The notes: generated by a model not told the origin, from the sequence alone. A stretch of 64,000 bases of DNA from Serratia proteamaculans (GCF_008830365.1 NZ_WBKI01000006.1:1-64000), one strand, 5' to 3'; shown: positions 51,097 to 63,188, counted from the stretch's first letter. Translations and numbers: made by a program.

Positions 51097-52077
51097 ATGC
51101 ATGAATCCTTTCGCCCGTTGACCGGGGCCAGTAATCCCCATCTGCAGACACTGCTGCCACGGCTGGTGCGCCGTCGTGTACAACTGAAACCTCATTGGCA
51201 ACGGCTGGAATTGCCCGACGGCGACTTTGTCGATCTCGCCTGGAGCGAAGACCCCACTCAGGCTACCGACAAGCCACGTGTGGTGCTGTTCCACGGCCTG
51301 GAAGGCAACTTCTACAGCCCCTATGCTCATGGCCAGCTCAGCGCCTGGCGCGAAAAAGGCTGGCTCGGGGTAGTGATGCATTTTCGCGGCTGTAGCGGCG
51401 TGCCGAACCGTAAGCAACGCATCTATCATTCCGGTGAAACGGAGGATGCGCGTTTTTTCCTGCAGTGGCTGCGAACCACCTACGGGGAAGCGCCAACCGC
51501 CGCCGTGGGTGTCTCACTCGGTGGTAACATGCTGGCCTGCTACCTGGCGCAACAGGGCGCCGACAGCCTGCTGCAGGCGGCGGTGGTGGTCTCTGCGCCA
51601 TTGATGCTGGAACCCTGCTCATGGCGGATGGATCAGGGCTTCTCGCGGGTTTATCAGCACTATCTACTCGGGCAATTGAAACAAAACGCCACCCGAAAAC
51701 TGCTGCACTATCCTGATACCCTGCCCCTCAAGCTACCGCAACTCAAAGCGTTGCGCCGGATCCGCGACTTTGACGATGCCATTACCTCGCGTATCCACGG
51801 TTTCAACGACGCTACCGATTATTACCGCCGCTGCAGCGCCCTGCCGCTATTGCCGTCGATCCAAACGCCGTTGTTGATCATCCATGCCAAGGACGATCCC
51901 TTTATGACCGATGCAGTGATCCCCGAGGTCGCCACGCTGCCGCACAACATTGAGTATCAACTGACCGAGTTTGGCGGCCACGTCGGCTTTGTCGGCGGTA
52001 CATTGAAAACCCCCCATATGTGGCTGGAATACCGTATTCCATCCTGGCTTGCCCCTTATCTGGAAACAACCAAGTGA
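51097..52077 (+). CDS. yheT: Alpha/beta hydrolase YheT
   Basis: A predicted esterase or hydrolase of 326 residues, slightly shorter than E. coli YheT. The nucleophile S140 sits in GVSLGGN, the acid in HAKDDPFM and the histidine in GGHVGF. Substrate unknown. The stop overlaps the GTG of yheU (GTGA). In E. coli it directly follows yheS; here an 11-kb block intervenes. Confidence 0.92.
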   Translation: MHESFRPLTGASNPHLQTLLPRLVRRRVQLKPHWQRLELPDGDFVDLAWSEDPTQATDKPRVVLFHGLEGNFYSPYAHGQLSAWREKGWLGVVMHFRGCSGVPNRKQRIYHSGETEDARFFLQWLRTTYGEAPTAAVGVSLGGNMLACYLAQQGADSLLQAAVVVSAPLMLEPCSWRMDQGFSRVYQHYLLGQLKQNATRKLLHYPDTLPLKLPQLKALRRIRDFDDAITSRIHGFNDATDYYRRCSALPLLPSIQTPLLIIHAKDDPFMTDAVIPEVATLPHNIEYQLTEFGGHVGFVGGTLKTPHMWLEYRIPSWLAPYLETTK

Positions 52078-52307
52078 TTATCCCCTGGAAAGAACTGGAA
52101 GCTGAGACCCTGAACGGCCTGATCGAGTCCTTTGTGCTGCGTGAAGGGACCGACTACGGCGAGCACGAGCGCTCGCTGGAACAGAAGGTGGAAGATGTAC
52201 GCCGCCAGTTGAAAAGTGGCGAGGTGCTGCTGGTGTGGTCAGAACTGCATGAGACCATCAACATCATGCCTCGAGGACAGTTCCGCGCCGGACAAGAAGA
52301 AATTTAG
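52074..52307 (+). CDS. yheU: YheU family protein
   Basis: A 77-residue protein of unknown function, highly like E. coli YheU ([33 protein letters not shown]). It starts with GTG at 52074, overlapping the yheT stop by four bases; an in-frame ATG upstream (52020) lies inside yheT. A five-residue extension follows the point where the E. coli protein ends. Confidence 0.9.
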   Translation: MIIPWKELEAETLNGLIESFVLREGTDYGEHERSLEQKVEDVRRQLKSGEVLLVWSELHETINIMPRGQFRAGQEEI

Positions 52308-52458
52308 TGCCGATCGGTTCTATGACTGACGGAAAAAATCAGGTAACAATGAGGGATTGCAAACCAACGCGCGGAATTTTGCCCTTGGCGAAAGGGCGTC
52401 AAACACACCAATAATGATATCTGACGCCTGCGCATTAAACACGGAGTGACCCACCACC

Positions 52459-53328
52459 ATGTCCGCCAAACATCCCGTTATCGCAGTGACCGGCTCCAGC
52501 GGCGCCGGCACCACCACCACCAGCGTGGCGTTCCGTAAAATCTTTCAGCAGTTGAACATCCGTGCCGCTGAACTGGAAGGCGACAGTTTCCACCGCTATA
52601 CCCGGCCGGAAATGGACGCGGCAATCCGCAAAGCGCGCGATCTCGGCCGTCATATCAGCTATTTCGGCCCTGAGGCCAACGACTTCGGCCTGCTGCAACA
52701 AAGCTTTAGTGAGTACGGCACCAACGGTACCGGCCGCTCTCGCAAATATCTGCATACCTACGATGAAGCGGTGCCCTATAACCAGGTCCCCGGCACCTTT
52801 ACGCCGTGGGAAGCCTTACCGGCACCGACCGACGTGCTGTTCTATGAAGGGTTGCACGGCGGCGTGGTGACCGAACACAACGACGTGGCCAAACATGTCG
52901 ATTTATTGGTCGGCGTGGTGCCTATCGTCAACCTGGAGTGGATCCAGAAGCTGATCCGCGATACCGGTGAACGCGGCCACTCTCGTGAAGCGGTGATGGA
53001 CTCGGTGGTCCGTTCGATGGAAGACTACATCAACTACATCACTCCGCAGTTCTCCCGCACCCACATCAACTTCCAACGGGTGCCGACGGTAGATACCTCC
53101 AACCCGTTTGCCGCCAAGGCGATCCCCTCGCTGGACGAGAGCTTTGTCGTGATCCACTTCCGCGGTCTGGACCAGATCGATTTCCCTTACTTGCTGGCTA
53201 TGCTGCAGGGATCTTTTATCTCGCATATCAATACGCTGGTGGTGCCGGGTGGCAAAATGGGGCTGGCGATGGAGCTGATTATGGCGCCGCTGGTGCAGCA
53301 ACTGCTGGAAGGCAAAAAAATCGAGTAA
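52459..53328 (+). CDS. prkB: Putative phosphoribulokinase PrkB
   Basis: A P-loop kinase of the phosphoribulokinase/uridine kinase family, of 289 residues as in E. coli. Walker A reads TGSSGAGTTTTS, unusual because a threonine stands in place of the typical lysine; this is the known PrkB form. Conserved: FHRYTRPEMDAAIRK and YEGLHGG. No Rubisco is present, so a Calvin-type role is unlikely; the physiological substrate is not known. Confidence 0.92.
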   Translation: MSAKHPVIAVTGSSGAGTTTTSVAFRKIFQQLNIRAAELEGDSFHRYTRPEMDAAIRKARDLGRHISYFGPEANDFGLLQQSFSEYGTNGTGRSRKYLHTYDEAVPYNQVPGTFTPWEALPAPTDVLFYEGLHGGVVTEHNDVAKHVDLLVGVVPIVNLEWIQKLIRDTGERGHSREAVMDSVVRSMEDYINYITPQFSRTHINFQRVPTVDTSNPFAAKAIPSLDESFVVIHFRGLDQIDFPYLLAMLQGSFISHINTLVVPGGKMGLAMELIMAPLVQQLLEGKKIE

Positions 53329-53337
53329 CTTATCAGA

Positions 53338-53356
53338 GCGCGGCGACAGGCCGCGC
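53338..53356. terminator. Stem-loop between prkB and yhfA
   Basis: GCGCGGC (53338-53344) and GCCGCGC (53350-53356) form a 7-bp stem in the 40-bp gap of two convergent genes. No T-run follows, so it may be a weak terminator. Confidence 0.4.
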
Positions 53357-53368
53357 CCCCTGTATCCG

Positions 53369-53776
53369 TCAGGACACTGTGCGGATTTCAAAACTGTGGG
53401 TCACGCTGGCTGCCTGACTCAACATCAGCGAGACCGAGCAGTACTTCTCGGCAGAAAGGTTCACCGCCCGCTCAACAATCTTGTCACTTAAATCTTTACC
53501 GGTGACGATAAAATGCAGGTTGATATGGGTAAACAAGCGTGGCGCTTCTTCACGCCGTTCGGAGGTCAATTTCACCTCGCAGTCGCGCACATCGTTACGT
53601 CCTTTTTGCAGGATCGACACCACATCGATCGCGCTGCAGCCTCCCACCGACATCAGCACCATTTCCATCGGGCTGGGGGCTTTATCACCGGCGTTACCGT
53701 CCATCAGCACCTGATGGCCAGACGCGGACTCACCCAGAAACGTCAACCCTTCCACCCACTTAACTCTTGCCTGCAT
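53369..53776 (-). CDS. yhfA: OsmC-family protein YhfA
   Basis: A 135-residue OsmC/Ohr-like protein. The two family cysteines occur in GGCSAIDV (about 48) and KYCSVS (about 108), so a thiol peroxidase-like role is possible but not shown. The ATG at 53776 with GGAG eight bases before it is preferred to an upstream codon. It diverges from crp. Confidence 0.92.
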   Translation of the reverse strand: MQARVKWVEGLTFLGESASGHQVLMDGNAGDKAPSPMEMVLMSVGGCSAIDVVSILQKGRNDVRDCEVKLTSERREEAPRLFTHINLHFIVTGKDLSDKIVERAVNLSAEKYCSVSLMLSQAASVTHSFEIRTVS

Positions 53777-54155
53777 ACTGGTCACTCCGGTTAATTTCTT
53801 AAAATCAGACTACGCTTTCGCATAGAAACTGGCAACGGAACCTGATGCTAATCATGCTGAAGCGAGACAACACAAGACACCCGCCTCACTCTGTGCTACA
53901 AACAGAGCCGCAATAAATCTTTCCGGGACACTGATTTCAGGGAAACTCCCAGGGAAAGGCTCCTTTACCGGTATGTTAACAGAATGTAGCTTGCAGCTCT
54001 CCCGGCAAGTTAATATGCTAGGGCGACAGCGTATATTTATGACACGCCTCAAAACCTGCTGCCAGCCACCATTAAAAAAACGGCGACAGCACGTTTTACA
54101 GGGAACTCTGACCCCTGTGACACAAGGCAGCGATAACAACAGAGGATAACAGCGA
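53777..54155. other. Intergenic region upstream of crp
   Basis: These 379 bp separate yhfA and crp. A candidate crp promoter with TTGCAG and TATGCT is visible. A half-site TGTGA (54115-54119) might be part of autoregulation, but no full CRP site was found. No small gene is supported. Confidence 0.6.
53991..54019 (+). promoter_or_regulatory. Candidate crp promoter
   Basis: TTGCAG (53991-53996) and TATGCT (54014-54019) are 17 bp apart, about 137 bp upstream of the crp ATG, leaving a long leader as in E. coli. Confidence 0.5.
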
Positions 54156-54788
54156 ATGGTTCTCGGCAAACCGCAAACAGACCCTACTCTCGAATGGTTC
54201 CTGTCTCATTGCCATATCCACAAATATCCATCCAAAAGTACGCTGATTCACCAAGGTGAAAAGGCCGAAACGCTTTACTACATCGTCAAAGGCTCCGTCG
54301 CGGTGCTGATTAAGGATGAAGAAGGTAAAGAGATGATCCTGTCCTACCTTAACCAGGGGGATTTCATCGGCGAGCTTGGATTATTTGAAGAAGGTCAGGA
54401 GCGTAGCGCCTGGGTTAGGGCGAAAACCGCCTGTGAAGTGGCTGAAATTTCCTATAAGAAATTCCGCCAGTTAATTCAGGTTAACCCGGACATCCTGATG
54501 CGCCTGTCAGCGCAGATGGCAAACCGTCTGCAGATCACCTCTGAGAAAGTGGGTAACCTTGCTTTCCTGGACGTGACGGGCCGCATCGCGCAAACCCTGC
54601 TGAACCTGGCGAAACAGCCTGATGCCATGACCCACCCGGATGGCATGCAGATTAAAATTACCCGCCAGGAAATTGGCCAGATCGTCGGTTGTTCACGTGA
54701 AACCGTTGGTCGTATTCTGAAAATGCTGGAAGATCAAAACCTGATCTCCGCCCACGGCAAAACTATTGTCGTTTACGGCACGCGTTAA
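54156..54788 (+). CDS. crp: cAMP receptor protein (CRP)
   Basis: The global cAMP-dependent regulator. The 210 residues are almost identical to E. coli CRP: cAMP-binding domain (1-136) with [17 protein letters not shown] (E72, R82, S83) and T127, and the helix-turn-helix with recognition residues R180, E181 and R185 ([10 protein letters not shown]). Two differences from the E. coli protein as I recall it fall at the C-helix near the nucleotide: N122 and I126 (NRLQITS). A strong terminator follows. Confidence 0.98.
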   Translation: MVLGKPQTDPTLEWFLSHCHIHKYPSKSTLIHQGEKAETLYYIVKGSVAVLIKDEEGKEMILSYLNQGDFIGELGLFEEGQERSAWVRAKTACEVAEISYKKFRQLIQVNPDILMRLSAQMANRLQITSEKVGNLAFLDVTGRIAQTLLNLAKQPDAMTHPDGMQIKITRQEIGQIVGCSRETVGRILKMLEDQNLISAHGKTIVVYGTR

Positions 54789-54794
54789 TTACTG

Positions 54795-54827
54795 AAAAAA
54801 CGGCGCGATGATTCGCGCCGTTTTTTT
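54795..54827 (+). terminator. Terminator after crp
   Basis: CGGCGCG-ATGATT-CGCGCCG is flanked by six A and followed by seven T, a strong intrinsic terminator 7 bp beyond the crp stop. Confidence 0.93.
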
Positions 54828-54842
54828 ATGCCCTGAATCATC

Positions 54843-56918
54843 ATGTGGCGCCGACTAATTTACCACCCGGAAGTCAATTACGCACTGCGGCAAACGCTGG
54901 TGCTTTGCCTGCCGGTACTGCTGGGCCTGCTGATTGGCCAGCTGCAATACGGCCTGCTATTTTCCCTGGTCCCCGCCTGCTGTAACATCGCCGGGTTGGA
55001 CACGCCCCACAAACGCTTCTTCAAACGCCTGATCGTCGGCGGTTCCCTGTTTGCTTTCAGCAGCCTGCTGCTGCAGCAAGCCCTGCTTTGGCAGTTGCCG
55101 CTGCCGTTACTGATGCTCGGCCTGGCCCTGTTGCTCGGCGTCAGCGGTGAAATCAGCCCGTTACACGCTCGCCTGCTGCCTGCCGCGCTGGTGGCCGCCA
55201 TCTTCTCTCTCAGCATGGTCGGTAGAGTCCCGCTGTGGCACGCACCACTGTTATATGTGGTCGGTACCGCCTGGTACGGCCTGTTCACCTGGTTCTGGTT
55301 CAAGCTGTGGAAAGAGCAGCCAATGCGCGAGTCGCTCAATCAGCTCTATCTGGAGCTGGCGGACTACTTCGAAGCCAAATACTCGCTACTGACCCAGCAT
55401 ACCGATCCGCAGACTGCGCTACCGCCATTGTTGGTACGCCAGCAAAAAGTCATGGATTTGATCACCCTGCTGTACCAGCAGCTTAATTTTTTGCCGCACG
55501 CCAGTAACCTTGAGCAAAAGCGCCTGCAACGCACCTTTCAGGTCGCGCTGGATTTGCAGGAACACATCACAGTCAGCCTGCATCTGCCGGAAGAGGTACA
55601 AAAACTGGTGGAGCAGAGCCAGGCCGAAGCGATTATCCGCCGCAATGCGCAGGTGATTGCCGGCCGACTACGCACGGTGGCCCACGATATTCTCTACCAC
55701 CAGCATTCGCAGCGATTCAAAATGGACCATGAACTGGCGGCACTGGAAAAAGTCGCTGCGCAGCACCCGGACAACCCGGTGGGCCAGTTCTGCTACTACC
55801 ACTTCAGCCGCATCGCACGTCTGCTGCGCACCCAGCACCCGCTCTACCGCCGCGATCTGATGGCCAATCAAAACCGCCTGCCGTTTTGGCCCGCGCTGGT
55901 CAGCTATCTGTCGTTCAAGTCCAACGCCCTGCGCAATGCGGCACGGTTGGGTGTCACGCTGGCAGCGGGCAGCAGCCTGGGTCTGTTTTTCAATCTGCCG
56001 AAACCCTACTGGATCCTGCTGACCATCATGCTGGTGAGCCAGAACGGCTACAACGCCACCCGGGTGCGCATCCAGCACCGTGCGCTCGGTACCCTGGTCG
56101 GACTGGTGCTTGCCGCCGGTCTGCTGCAATTACAGCTACCCGAGGCCGAGACCCTAAGCGTGATGCTGGTGATCACGCTGCTGGCCTATCTGGTATCGCG
56201 TAAAAACTACGGGCTGGCGGTGATTGGCTTTACTGTGACGGCGGTCTACACCCTGCAATTACTGGCGCTAAACGGCACCAATTTCCTGGTGCCACGGCTG
56301 ATCGACACCCTGATTGGCTGCGTGCTGGTATTCGGCAGCACCATCTGGCTGTGGCCACAGTGGCAAAGCGGTCTGCTGCGCAAGAACGCCCACCAGGCGC
56401 TGGAGAACGATCAGCAGGCGCTGCGTTTGCTGCTGGAAGAACAGGAACCCGACCCCAGCGCACTGGCCTATGCCCGCATGCAGGTTAATCAGGCGCACAA
56501 TGCGTTATTCACCTCGCTAAATCAGGCGATGCAGGAGCCGGGGTTTGAATCGAACTATCTGGCGGATATGCGCCTGTGGGTGACGCACAGCCAGTTTATT
56601 GTCGAACATCTGAACGCGATGACTATCCTGGCGCGCGAGCACTATATGCTGACGCCAAAGCTGGCGGAGGAGTATCTGCAATCTTGTGAGATCGCGCTGC
56701 AAAGCTGTCAACAGCGGCTGGAATACGATGGGCCAAGCAGTGGCAACGGCATTATGCAGCCGCCGAATTTGCACCCGGATATGCCGGTGACCGAAATGGA
56801 GCGCCACCTGCGGCGTATTCTGTCGCACCTGAGCGTCATGCATACCATCTCTTCATTGGCCTGGAGTCAACGCCCACATCATGGTATCTGGCTGAAGCGC
56901 AAACTGCGCGATCAATAA
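54843..56918 (+). CDS. yhfK: YhfK family inner-membrane protein (FUSC/YccS-like)
   Basis: A 691-residue membrane protein of the FUSC/aromatic acid exporter-like family, close to E. coli YhfK. Two bundles of hydrophobic helices (about 15-150 and 375-500) alternate with large cytoplasmic helical parts. Function not established; efflux is suggested by the family. It lies 54 bp after crp beyond the terminator, convergent with argD. Confidence 0.9.
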   Translation: MWRRLIYHPEVNYALRQTLVLCLPVLLGLLIGQLQYGLLFSLVPACCNIAGLDTPHKRFFKRLIVGGSLFAFSSLLLQQALLWQLPLPLLMLGLALLLGVSGEISPLHARLLPAALVAAIFSLSMVGRVPLWHAPLLYVVGTAWYGLFTWFWFKLWKEQPMRESLNQLYLELADYFEAKYSLLTQHTDPQTALPPLLVRQQKVMDLITLLYQQLNFLPHASNLEQKRLQRTFQVALDLQEHITVSLHLPEEVQKLVEQSQAEAIIRRNAQVIAGRLRTVAHDILYHQHSQRFKMDHELAALEKVAAQHPDNPVGQFCYYHFSRIARLLRTQHPLYRRDLMANQNRLPFWPALVSYLSFKSNALRNAARLGVTLAAGSSLGLFFNLPKPYWILLTIMLVSQNGYNATRVRIQHRALGTLVGLVLAAGLLQLQLPEAETLSVMLVITLLAYLVSRKNYGLAVIGFTVTAVYTLQLLALNGTNFLVPRLIDTLIGCVLVFGSTIWLWPQWQSGLLRKNAHQALENDQQALRLLLEEQEPDPSALAYARMQVNQAHNALFTSLNQAMQEPGFESNYLADMRLWVTHSQFIVEHLNAMTILAREHYMLTPKLAEEYLQSCEIALQSCQQRLEYDGPSSGNGIMQPPNLHPDMPVTEMERHLRRILSHLSVMHTISSLAWSQRPHHGIWLKRKLRDQ

Positions 56919-56936
56919 GGGCGCCCTGTGGCGCCC
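56919..56936. terminator. Stem-loop between yhfK and argD
   Basis: GGGCGCC-CTGT-GGCGCCC forms a 7-bp stem in the gap between convergent genes. There is no T-run on either side. Confidence 0.45.
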
Positions 56937-56955
56937 CGGTTATCGGTGCAACAAA

Positions 56956-58197
<1,242 letters not shown>

Positions 58198-58212
58198 TCA
58201 GTCTTTTTGTTG

Positions 58213-58226
58213 CGACCGAGTGAAAA
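58213..58226 (-). promoter_or_regulatory. Candidate ArgR box upstream of argD
   Basis: Near 58215-58240 the minus strand reads TGATTATATTTTCA, resembling the ARG half-box TGAAT-N4-ATTCA. A second box at the usual 21-bp spacing is not clear, so confidence is low; coordinates are approximate within about 15 bp. Confidence 0.25.
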
Positions 58227-58304
58227 TATAATCACAAAATATGCATAAAAAACCAATAAAGGGCAAACGCAAATCGTCTTCGCGGTTAAAAAAAACCTAA
58301 CCAA

Positions 58305-58880
58305 CTAACTTTTAAGGAAATTATCCAACAGCTGGTGACCCTGCTCGCTAAGGATGCTCTCCGGGTGGAACTGCACCCCTTCCAGCGCCAGTTGGCGGTG
58401 GCGGATCCCCATAATCTCATCGCGTACGCCGTCGCGCTCGCTCCAGGCCGTCACTTCAAAACAGTCCGGCAAGGTAGCGGCTTCAAGCACCAGCGAGTGG
58501 TAACGGGTGACGGTCAGCGGATTGTTCAATCCGTGAAAAACGCCGCTGTCGAGATGGCGGATCGCCGAGGTCTTGCCATGCATCACCTCGCGGGCACGCA
58601 CGACCTTGGCACCAAAAACCTGCCCCAGAGCCTGGTGCCCCAGGCAAACACCGAGGATCGGCAGCCTACCGGCAAAATGCCGAATGGCCGCCAGCGAGAT
58701 ACCGGCTTCGTTTGGGGTGCAGGGGCCCGGAGAGATCACCAAATGCTGCGGGGCCAGCCTTTCTATATCGGCCAGTTGCAGTTCGTCGTTACGCTTCACC
58801 AGCACTTCGGCGCCTAATTGGCAGAAGTACTGGTAAAGGTTATAGGTAAAAGAATCGTAGTTATCGATTAGCAGCAGCAT
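58305..58880 (-). CDS. pabA: Aminodeoxychorismate synthase glutamine amidotransferase
   Basis: Supplies ammonia to PabB for 4-amino-4-deoxychorismate, the precursor of folate p-aminobenzoate; it may also serve anthranilate synthase in relatives. The 191 residues keep the class-I triad C79 (LGVCLGHQ), H172 and E174 (FHPES). The ATG at 58880 gives [19 protein letters not shown]. In E. coli fic precedes pabA; it is missing here. Confidence 0.95.
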   Translation of the reverse strand: MLLLIDNYDSFTYNLYQYFCQLGAEVLVKRNDELQLADIERLAPQHLVISPGPCTPNEAGISLAAIRHFAGRLPILGVCLGHQALGQVFGAKVVRAREVMHGKTSAIRHLDSGVFHGLNNPLTVTRYHSLVLEAATLPDCFEVTAWSERDGVRDEIMGIRHRQLALEGVQFHPESILSEQGHQLLDNFLKS

Positions 58881-58978
58881 AGGGGTTCCAACGGACAGCA
58901 TGGTAAGGGGCTCGCCCCGATTGACACCGGCGCATTATACAACGCCCCGGCAATACTGCCGCCAGCGATAATTTCAGC

Positions 58979-60505
58979 TTACTTTTTACGGCCCCCCATA
59001 ATCGAGCCCAGTACCCCACGCAGAATCTGGCGACCAAGGTCACGCGCCATGCTCTTGGCGGCGGTCTGGACGATGCCATCACGCTTACCACCGCGCGGGC
59101 CGGTAGAGCCGAACAGGATATCGTTCAGACCGCCCATCAAGCCACCGCCCGCCTGCTGCTGTGCCTGCGGTTGCTGTGTCGGCTGGCCCGGTTGCGGTGT
59201 GCCGACGGTAGCAAAACCTTCCGACGACAACTTCTCATAAGCGGACTCGCGGTCAACCATATCCTCGTAGCGGCCATACAGCGGCGACTTGTTAATCGCA
59301 CTGTTCAGCCCTTCGGCCCCCAACATGCCCATCTTGGATTCCGGTGCGATCACCATCGCTCGCTCCACCACATTTGGCCGCCCTTTCTCATCCAGGAACG
59401 ACACCAGCGCCTCGCCGACGCCCAGTTCGGTGATCGCCGTTTCTGCGTCGAAGGCCGGATTGGCTCGCATGGTTTGTGCCGCAGCCTTCACCGCTTTCTG
59501 ATCGCGAGGGGTAAACGCACGCAACGCATGCTGTACGCGGTTGCCTAGCTGACCCAGCACGCTGTCCGGGATATCCAGCGGGTTCTGGGTCACGAAGTAG
59601 ATGCCGACGCCTTTGGAGCGGATCAGGCGCACCACCTGTTCGATTTTGGTCAGCAGTGCCGCCGGCGCATCGTTGAACAACAGGTGTGCTTCATCAAAGA
59701 AGAACACCAGCTTCGGCTGTTCCGGGTCACCCACCTCCGGCAGGTGTTCAAACAACTCGGCCAGCAACCACAGCAGGAACACCGAATACAGCTTCGGCTG
59801 GTTAATCAGTTTGTCCGCCGCCAGCAGGTTAATGATGCCGTGGCCGTTGGCGTCGGTTTTCATCAGATCATTGATGTCGAGCATCGGTTCACCGAAGAAC
59901 TGGTTGGCACCCTGCTCTTCCAGCGTCAGCAGCCCACGCTGGATAGCGCCCACCGAAGCCGAAGAAATATTGCCGTATTGGGTCTGGAACTGTTTGGCGT
60001 TGTCACCCACGTACTGCACCATGGCGCGCAGATCTTTCATATCCAACAGCAGCAGCGCGTTATCGTCGGCAATTTTGAACACCAATTGCAGCACGCCACT
60101 TTGTACTTCGTTCAGATCCAGCAAGCGGCCCAGCAGCAGCGGCCCCAGGTCAGACACAGTGGCGCGGATCGGGTGGCCCTTCTCACCGTAGATGTCCCAC
60201 GGAATAAGGGTACAGGCCTGTGGCTGCCAATCTGTAACGCCAATGGCCGTCAGGCGCGCCTGAAGTTTTTCGGAGGGCACGGCTTCGGTGCCAATCCCCG
60301 ACAGGTCGCCCTTCACGTCGGACAAAAATACCGGAATGCCGATACGCGAGAATTGCTCAGCCATTTTTTGCAGCGTCACGGTTTTACCGGTCCCGGTCGC
60401 GCCGGTGATCAGACCATGGCGGTTGGCCAACGCGGGCAAGATCACCAGATCCTGTTCCGGTTTCCCGTCTTTCATCGCTTTGGCAATAATCCGTGCTTCA
60501 CTCAT
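58979..60505 (-). CDS. yjgR: HerA-like ATPase YjgR (DUF853)
   Basis: A P-loop ATPase of 508 residues resembling HerA/FtsK-type motors. Walker A is GATGTGKT (35-42), Walker [13 protein letters not shown] (about 260), and a glutamine/proline-rich linker (about 440-460) precedes a basic C-terminal tail (about 485-508). The ATG at 60505 is used; 17 upstream codons are open. Cellular role unknown. In E. coli yjgR is elsewhere. Confidence 0.9.
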   Translation of the reverse strand: MSEARIIAKAMKDGKPEQDLVILPALANRHGLITGATGTGKTVTLQKMAEQFSRIGIPVFLSDVKGDLSGIGTEAVPSEKLQARLTAIGVTDWQPQACTLIPWDIYGEKGHPIRATVSDLGPLLLGRLLDLNEVQSGVLQLVFKIADDNALLLLDMKDLRAMVQYVGDNAKQFQTQYGNISSASVGAIQRGLLTLEEQGANQFFGEPMLDINDLMKTDANGHGIINLLAADKLINQPKLYSVFLLWLLAELFEHLPEVGDPEQPKLVFFFDEAHLLFNDAPAALLTKIEQVVRLIRSKGVGIYFVTQNPLDIPDSVLGQLGNRVQHALRAFTPRDQKAVKAAAQTMRANPAFDAETAITELGVGEALVSFLDEKGRPNVVERAMVIAPESKMGMLGAEGLNSAINKSPLYGRYEDMVDRESAYEKLSSEGFATVGTPQPGQPTQQPQAQQQAGGGLMGGLNDILFGSTGPRGGKRDGIVQTAAKSMARDLGRQILRGVLGSIMGGRKK

Positions 60506-60595
60506 TTTCTTTTCCTTGGACGCTGACGTGGCGCGAAAAGCGCCAGTTGATGTCAATAAAGCTATAAGCGTGGCGTAACCCCGTCAAGGACAAAC

Positions 60596-60619
60596 AAAAA
60601 GGGCGTCATCAAGACGCCC
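60596..60619 (-). terminator. Terminator of the btsSR operon
   Basis: GGGCGTC and GACGCCC (60601-60607 with 60613-60619) form a 7-bp stem; on the minus strand it is followed by TTTTTG. It lies beyond the btsR stop. Confidence 0.85.
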
Positions 60620-60646
60620 GCAAAAACCAATACTTTCAGAATCGCC

Positions 60647-61372
60647 CTAACCACGCAGCCCCAGCTCTTCTTTCAGCGCTTTCAGGTAACGACGGCTGAC
60701 CGGTACCGGTTCGCCAACCGGCATGATCATTTCCGCCGCGCCACCGTCATCAAAGCGGATCTCGCGCACCAGCTCCAGGTTAACCAAGTATTGTCGGTGA
60801 CAACGCACCAGCGGCGTTCGCATTTCCAGCGTGCGCAGCGTCAGCTCGGTAAAGCACTCCATGCCGTCATTGCGGACCACGAACACCCCACTCAGCCGTG
60901 AACGGATAGCCACCACCTCATCAAAGCGCAGCAAATAGATGCGGCTGTGGCCGGTGCAGGGAATGTATTTCAGGTAGCCGGCGCTTTCGTCCAGTGCGGC
61001 GATATTTTGCGGTTCGCGTTGCTGTTGCAAGCGCTGCAGCGTTTTGCTCAGTCGTTTCGGTTCCGCCGGTTTCAGCAGGTAGTCAAACGCATGCTCTTCA
61101 AAGGCCTGCACCGCGTATTCATCATAAGCGGTCAGAAACACAATATGCGGCATACGGTTGGGATCGAGCATGCCGACCATCTCCAGCCCGGTGATGCGCG
61201 GCATCTGGATATCCAAAAACACCACGTCCGGCTGCAAACGATGGATCCCGCTGATAGCCTCTATCGCATTGGCGCATTCGCCGACAATAGAGATGCCTTC
61301 TTCCGCCTCCAGCAAATGCCGCAGGTTATCGCGCGCGGAGGGTTCATCATCGACAATCAGTACGTTTAACAT
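60647..61372 (-). CDS. btsR: LytTR response regulator BtsR (YehT)
   Basis: The response regulator of the pyruvate-sensing BtsS/BtsR system, which in E. coli induces the pyruvate transporter gene btsT. The 241 residues show a receiver domain with phospho-acceptor D54 (VFLDIQMPR) and a LytTR DNA-binding domain (about 140-240). Its start overlaps the btsS stop by one base. btsT was not found in the window. Confidence 0.93.
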   Translation of the reverse strand: MLNVLIVDDEPSARDNLRHLLEAEEGISIVGECANAIEAISGIHRLQPDVVFLDIQMPRITGLEMVGMLDPNRMPHIVFLTAYDEYAVQAFEEHAFDYLLKPAEPKRLSKTLQRLQQQREPQNIAALDESAGYLKYIPCTGHSRIYLLRFDEVVAIRSRLSGVFVVRNDGMECFTELTLRTLEMRTPLVRCHRQYLVNLELVREIRFDDGGAAEMIMPVGEPVPVSRRYLKALKEELGLRG

Positions 61373-63057
61373 CAGGCAGCCCTCGCCAAGGGGACATTGA
61401 TTGTAATGCGGGTGAATGTTTGCGGCTCACAGGCTATCTGTACACCATAATCGTCGCCGTAGCGTACGCGGATACGCTTATCCACCAGGTTCATCCCCAG
61501 CCCACTGTTGTTCGGCTGCGATTGGAATAATCCGGCATTGTCGGTCACCTGCAGCAACAGACATTCCCCTTCGCGCCGCGCACCGATATCAATCCGCCCC
61601 ACCCCCAACAGCTGCGAAGTGCCATGCTTAATGGCATTCTCCACGATCGGCTGCAGTGAAAATGCCGGCAACCGTACTGCCAACAGGTCTTGCGGCAACG
61701 AAACCACGACTTCCAGCCGATCGGCAAAACGCGCCAGTTCAATTTGCAGGTAGGCATTCACATGTTCGAGCTCGTCCGCCAGGCTGACCTCATCACCGGA
61801 ACGCTTGAGGTTCTTGCGGAAAAAGGTCGAAAGATTTTGCACCAACTCACAGGCCCGGTCGCCGTCACGTCGGATCACCGCCACCAGCGTATTCAGGGCG
61901 TTAAACAGGAAGTGTGGATTGACCTGCGCATGCAGTAATTTGATTTCTGACTGCGCCAGCAGCTGTTTGTGGCGCTCATACTGGCCGGCCATAATCTGTG
62001 CGGATAACAGGCTGGCGATACCTTCACCCAGCGTACGGTTGATGGTGCTGAACAACCGACTCTTCGGCTCATACAACTTGATGGTGCCGATCACTCGCTG
62101 ATTCTCACCGCGCAGCGGGATCACCAATGTCGACCCCAGTTTGCAACTGGGATTAATCGAGCAGCAGTAAGAATGCTCATTGCCGTCGGCGTAGACCACT
62201 TCGTTGTTGTCGATCGCGCGGTGCGAGTGCTTTGACGAGATCGGCGTGCCCGGCAGGTGGTGGTCGTCACCGATGCCGATAAACGCCAGCAGTTTATCGC
62301 GGTCGGTTATCGCTACGGCGCCGATACCCAGTTCCTGGTAAATCACTCGCGCCACCCTCATGCTGTTTTCCTGATCAAACCCCTGTCGCAGGATCCCTTC
62401 GGTACGCTCGGCAATTTTCAGCGCCTTGGTGGAAAACGCGCCGGTGTACTTTTCGAACATCGCTCGCCGATCCAGCAGGATTTGCATGAACATTGCGGCC
62501 CCCACCGTATTGGCGATCAACATCGGCAAAGCGATATGCTCCACCAGCCGCAGTGCCTCGTCGAATGGGCGCGCAATCGCCAGGATAATCACCATTTGCA
62601 GCACTTCGGTTACCAGCGCGACCCCGGCGACAAACAACGGATTAAACAGCAAGTCGATACGCCGGTGACGCATGGCAATGCTATGCACCAGCCCGCCTAC
62701 CAGCCCTTCTGCTACAGTTGATACCGCACAGGCGATATCGGTCATGCCTCCCAGGGTATAACGGTGCAGACCACCGGTCAGCCCCACTAAAAGCCCCACC
62801 GAAGGCCCGCCCAGCAGACCGCCTAACACCGCACCGATGGCTCGGGTGTTGGCAATCGAGCCTTCGACATGCAGACCGAAATAGGTGCCCATGATGCAGA
62901 ACACCGAGAAAATGACGTAGCACAGCAGCTTGTGCGGCAGGCGGATGGTCACCTGCGTCAGCGGAATGAACAGCGGGGTTTTGCTCAGTAAATAAGCAAT
63001 AACAAGGTAAACACACATCTGCTGCAACAGCAGCAGCACCTGGCTAAATTCGAACAT
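61372..63057 (-). CDS. btsS: LytS-type sensor kinase BtsS (YehU)
   Basis: A membrane sensor of extracellular pyruvate. The 561-residue protein has the E. coli length: about six transmembrane helices (about 1-190, 5TM-5TMR_LYT), a GAF-like domain (about 210-345), and a LytS-type kinase with [16 protein letters not shown] (phospho-H near 381) and an HATPase with NAIKHG. It precedes btsR with a one-base overlap. Confidence 0.93.
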   Translation of the reverse strand: MFEFSQVLLLLQQMCVYLVIAYLLSKTPLFIPLTQVTIRLPHKLLCYVIFSVFCIMGTYFGLHVEGSIANTRAIGAVLGGLLGGPSVGLLVGLTGGLHRYTLGGMTDIACAVSTVAEGLVGGLVHSIAMRHRRIDLLFNPLFVAGVALVTEVLQMVIILAIARPFDEALRLVEHIALPMLIANTVGAAMFMQILLDRRAMFEKYTGAFSTKALKIAERTEGILRQGFDQENSMRVARVIYQELGIGAVAITDRDKLLAFIGIGDDHHLPGTPISSKHSHRAIDNNEVVYADGNEHSYCCSINPSCKLGSTLVIPLRGENQRVIGTIKLYEPKSRLFSTINRTLGEGIASLLSAQIMAGQYERHKQLLAQSEIKLLHAQVNPHFLFNALNTLVAVIRRDGDRACELVQNLSTFFRKNLKRSGDEVSLADELEHVNAYLQIELARFADRLEVVVSLPQDLLAVRLPAFSLQPIVENAIKHGTSQLLGVGRIDIGARREGECLLLQVTDNAGLFQSQPNNSGLGMNLVDKRIRVRYGDDYGVQIACEPQTFTRITINVPLARAA

Positions 63058-63111
63058 GGCAGCAGCTCATCCCTTAAGAAAACAGATGCAAAACGCCGGG
63101 TTTCCGGTCTG

Positions 63112-63117
63112 ATTATA
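63112..63117 (-). promoter_or_regulatory. Possible -10 element upstream of btsS
   Basis: A perfect TATAAT on the minus strand lies 55 bp before the btsS start, but no acceptable -35 was found at 16-18 bp, so it could be an activator-dependent promoter. Confidence 0.35.
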
Positions 63118-63188
63118 AGCTGGCGATTAAAGCATGCGACGGGGGAAAAAACAGTGATGCAGGCAAGGCTTCCAGGGAAAGCAACGCA

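Noticed and set aside
54110-54130. CRP-binding site in the crp leader
   Set aside because: Only one half-site TGTGA is present; the second half TCACA is missing at the right spacing.
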